Assembly: GCA_019114645.1 (NCBI GenBank)
Contig: DXFC01000094.1
Location: forward strand, 1 to 7,835
Direction: 5' to 3'
Source of the DNA: Candidatus Halomonas stercoripullorum
GTDB lineage: Bacteria; Pseudomonadota; Gammaproteobacteria; Pseudomonadales; Halomonadaceae
DNA: 7,835 nucleotides
The first letter of the stretch is position 1; each line of letters starts with the position of its first letter. Positions 5,865-7,835 of this stretch are shown here, piece by piece. Under the pieces are notes generated by a model, which was given only the letters and a program-made list of their open reading frames with translations, did no database searches and was not told the DNA's origin. The position numbers were made by a program, and so were the translations under genes.

Positions 5865-6752
5865 ATGGACAGGCTGCGAACGCTGAGAACCTTCATTTGC
5901 GTCGCGGAGCATGCGAGCTTTGCCGAAGCGGGGCGACGGTTGAACATGTCGCCCACTACCGTGACGCGAACTATCGCAGCACTGGAGAAAAGCCTTGGAG
6001 TCCAGCTCTTAATGCGCACCACACGCAGCGTACGGCTGACGGAAGAAGGCGCTCTGTTCCTGGAGCGATGCCGGGCGGGGCTGGCCGAGATTGATGGGGC
6101 GATCGATAGCATGCGCAGTGGCCACTTGACACCGCGCGGTACCCTGACAGTGACCGCGCCGGTCATGTTTGGCCAGCTGCATGTGCTGCCGATGGTGACT
6201 GAACTGCTACGGCGTTACCCCGAGCTCCAGATTAGGCTTTTGCTGCTGGATCGGGTGGTTCGCCTGGCCGAAGAGGGCGTTGACGTTGCCATTCGCATCG
6301 CCGAGCTACCGGATAGTTCGCTACATATGCTGAGAGTCGGCCAAGTACGGCGCGTGCTGAGTGCAAGCCCTGCCTATCTCGCTGCGCGTGGCAGGCCAAC
6401 GTCGCTGTCCGATCTTCGCAATCATGACATGATCTGGGTCGAGGACGAGATTGGGCCGCATCGGGGATGGGGTCTCGATGAAGTTCGACGCTCGGGGCGT
6501 CCCGCCAGACTAGCGGTTAACCATATGGATGCAGCCATTGCCGCTGCGGTCGCTGGGCTCGGCGTAGTACGAACTCTCTCCTACCAGATTGCGGACGATG
6601 TCGCAGCGGGACGGCTCGAACACATCTTGACCAATGATGTCCTCCCTGCCCTACCGATTTCACTGCTTTTTCAGAGTGGCCGGGGGGATCATCCGAACGT
6701 CCGTACCTTTATTGAAGTTGCAAAACACCATTTGCGAGACGCTCTGCTTTAA
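5865..6752 (+). CDS. LysR-family transcriptional regulator
   Basis: A 295-residue regulator. The winged helix-turn-helix is at the N-terminus (MDRLRTLRTFICVAEHASFA, then EAGRRLNMSPTTVTRTIAAL at 21-40 and RTTRSVRLTEEG at 51-62), of the branch that often reads 'R.F..V.E.GSF..AA..L..S.S.VSR'. The effector domain starts near 92 (GTLTVTAPVMFGQLHVLP) and includes GVDVAIRIAELPDSSL and the C-terminal AAAVAGLGVVRTLSYQIADD. The start is fixed by AGGAGGAG at 5855-5862 just before the ATG. It is divergent from the GST-VOC operon and is the likely regulator of it and of itself. This branch commonly controls oxidoreductase or GST-type neighbours; the inducer is unknown. It is convergent with the EamA gene downstream. 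Confidence 0.94.
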   Translation: MDRLRTLRTFICVAEHASFAEAGRRLNMSPTTVTRTIAALEKSLGVQLLMRTTRSVRLTEEGALFLERCRAGLAEIDGAIDSMRSGHLTPRGTLTVTAPVMFGQLHVLPMVTELLRRYPELQIRLLLLDRVVRLAEEGVDVAIRIAELPDSSLHMLRVGQVRRVLSASPAYLAARGRPTSLSDLRNHDMIWVEDEIGPHRGWGLDEVRRSGRPARLAVNHMDAAIAAAVAGLGVVRTLSYQIADDVAAGRLEHILTNDVLPALPISLLFQSGRGDHPNVRTFIEVAKHHLRDALL

Positions 6753-6808
6753 AAGCGCCAGGTAACCTGAAAGTCATTCTGGCCGAGGCTGGAAGGAGCT
6801 TTGACGTA

Positions 6809-6829
6809 ATCATGCCACGGTTTCATGAT
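6809..6829. other. Inverted repeat at the end of the EamA gene
   Basis: Perfect arms ATCATG (6809-6814) and CATGAT (6824-6829), with a 9-base loop, overlap the EamA stop codon (6825-6823) in the 70-base convergent gap 6753-6822. The stem is weak in GC and no T-run follows. It may be a poor terminator or chance. The gap also contains CAGGT-A-ACCTG at 6759-6769, which I do not interpret. Confidence 0.25.
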
Positions 6830-7758
6830 CGACCCCGCCTCAACCTTTGAGTATGTCTGGCAAGGGGCACCCGGACGCGGGTCGCTCGAGTGGTGAGCGC
6901 GATCCCAAGCAACACGATACTGGCTGCCACTGCGCTCCTGGCCGATAGTGCTTCATCCAGAATCAGCAAGCCGAGCACGGCGCTTAATACGGGCACGGAG
7001 AGCTGTACCGTGCCGGCAGAGATTGTCGCCATGCGCACCCGCACCCAGTACCACACCACATAACCCAGCGCCGATGTTACGCTGCCGGCCAGGGCGGCAT
7101 ACATCAGCCCCACTGCGTCGAATACAAGCGCATCGCGCTGCCACCAGAGCAGCAGCAGCGCTAGCGGCACAGCGAGAATAAAACTGTTGGCCGTTCCCAA
7201 AACCGGCGAGCCGCCCGCACGGCCCACCAAAGAAAAACCGCCCCAGGCGAGCCCCGCCACCAGCATGAGGAGCGAATAATTGAGCGGAGGTGCCGTATCG
7301 GAGGGGGCAAGAAAAATGATCAAGCCACCCAGCGCCAACGCAATACCTAAAAAATGAGTTCTCTCGCCCCTGGCATAGCCAAACCCAAGCATCAGCAGCT
7401 GAGCCGAAGCAAACAGCACCAAAGCACCGGCACCCGTCTCCATGCCGCGATAGGCAAAAGAGAACGCGACAGCATAAATAAACAACAGCGCCGCCGACAG
7501 CAACGCCTGCGTGGAGGTACCGGGACGCTTTCCGCTCCAGCCAATGATCAGAGCCAGCATCAATGCACCTGAGACCAACCGCACCGTGGTAAAGGTCGCC
7601 GGATCAATGAAGGTCTCCTCCAGTGCCATCCGCGTCAATAACGAATTCGCGGCAAATGCCAGCATTGTCAGCACCGTCAACGCCACAACCAGCCACCGGA
7701 ATGCATGCTGAGCCGCCAAAACCCTGGCCTCGCCGGGGCTATGTTCTGTTTTCTTCAC
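6823..7758 (-). CDS. EamA/DMT-superfamily transporter
   Basis: A 311-residue inner-membrane protein of the drug/metabolite transporter superfamily, with two EamA repeats and about ten hydrophobic helices (near 22-40, 56-73, 84-101, 109-127, 136-150, 160-178, 188-205, 215-235, 246-266, 275-290). The first repeat ends at the AYRGMETGAGALVLFASAQL and GIALALGGLIIFL segments. The second has the typical ending SVPVLSAVLGLLILDEAL and a final helix. The cytoplasmic ends are polar or basic. The start is GTG: a TAG lies two codons upstream in frame, and AAGG precedes the GTG by about 6 bases, so no longer start is possible and the next Met falls inside helix 1. Such proteins usually export amino acids, nucleosides or other small metabolites; the substrate cannot be assigned. 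It follows a probable upstream gene by three bases, suggesting translational coupling. Confidence 0.92.
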   Translation of the reverse strand: MKKTEHSPGEARVLAAQHAFRWLVVALTVLTMLAFAANSLLTRMALEETFIDPATFTTVRLVSGALMLALIIGWSGKRPGTSTQALLSAALLFIYAVAFSFAYRGMETGAGALVLFASAQLLMLGFGYARGERTHFLGIALALGGLIIFLAPSDTAPPLNYSLLMLVAGLAWGGFSLVGRAGGSPVLGTANSFILAVPLALLLLWWQRDALVFDAVGLMYAALAGSVTSALGYVVWYWVRVRMATISAGTVQLSVPVLSAVLGLLILDEALSARSAVAASIVLLGIALTTRATRVRVPLARHTQRLRRGRS

Positions 7759-7761
7759 TGG

Positions 7762-7835
7762 CTACCTTTCCTGTTCCTCGCCAAGCCTTGCAACATCGCG
7801 ATGACGCTCCGCTTCCAGCTCCAGCGCCGCCCGCT
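7762..7835 (-). CDS. C-terminal end of an unidentified gene upstream of the EamA transporter (partial)
   Basis: On the minus strand a frame is open from the right edge to TAG at 7764-7762, three bases before the GTG of the transporter gene. The visible end reads ALELEAERHRDVARLGEEQ plus a few residues, a charged Glu/Arg/Ala-rich helix-like tail that looks more like real protein than the two other frames. Codon third positions are mostly G or C, like the neighbours. With only 23 codons visible the family cannot be told, and a chance open frame is possible. If real, the gene is in an operon with the exporter, and the AAGG ribosome binding site of the exporter lies inside its 3' end. Confidence 0.45.
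   Translation of the reverse strand, partial: RAALELEAERHRDVARLGEEQER

Noticed and set aside
5774..6166. 130-codon minus-strand ORF opposite the start of the second lysR gene
   Set aside because: Antisense shadow of a clear helix-turn-helix coding region; Arg/Ser-rich and without a plausible start context.
1..7835. Mobile element, CRISPR array, toxin-antitoxin, defence system or RNA gene
   Set aside because: I looked for transposase or integrase proteins, regularly spaced repeats, terminal inverted repeats, tRNA-like cloverleaves and defence-type domains, and saw none. The region looks like ordinary accessory chromosome.

Overview
The window reads as chromosomal DNA from a gammaproteobacterium. 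The closest feel is Halomonadaceae (Halomonas or Chromohalobacter-like), judged from the GatB sequence, the fairly GC-rich codon use and the gene types. This placement comes from recalled family sequences, not from a search. It looks like a housekeeping gene followed by an accessory stretch of small detoxification and regulatory genes. I see no transposase, integrase, phage gene, CRISPR array, tRNA or rRNA.

Left part (1-2600): the 3' two thirds or more of gatB (aminoacyl-tRNA amidotransferase subunit B) runs off the left edge and is followed by a strong hairpin. Next is a 42-codon ORF that keeps the N-terminus of an isochorismatase-type cysteine hydrolase and apparently its last strand, but lacks the catalytic middle. 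On the opposite strand lie an intact isocitrate lyase/PEP mutase superfamily gene and, 13 bases upstream of it, an SRPBCC (START-like) gene. The SRPBCC gene also looks internally deleted: its N-terminal half is in one frame and its C-terminal helix in another.

Middle (2729-5864): two LysR-regulated detoxification modules sit side by side. The first is a GcvA-like LysR gene divergent from an FMN-dependent azoreductase/quinone reductase-type flavoprotein. The second is a GST gene followed by a VOC (glyoxalase-fold) gene, divergent from another LysR gene. The azoreductase and VOC genes converge on a region with two hairpins. The GST/LysR intergenic region holds overlapping palindromes that are good operator candidates.

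Right part (5865-7835): the second LysR gene converges on a ten-helix EamA/DMT exporter that starts with GTG. The exporter follows, by three bases, the stop codon of a probable upstream gene cut by the right edge.

Functionally, the intact genes suggest handling of electrophiles, quinones or dicarbonyls (azoreductase, GST, VOC), each module with its own LysR sensor, plus one metabolite exporter. I found no convincing novel multi-gene system. The most unusual signal is two gene remnants with their middles missing, on either side of an intact PEP-mutase-family gene.
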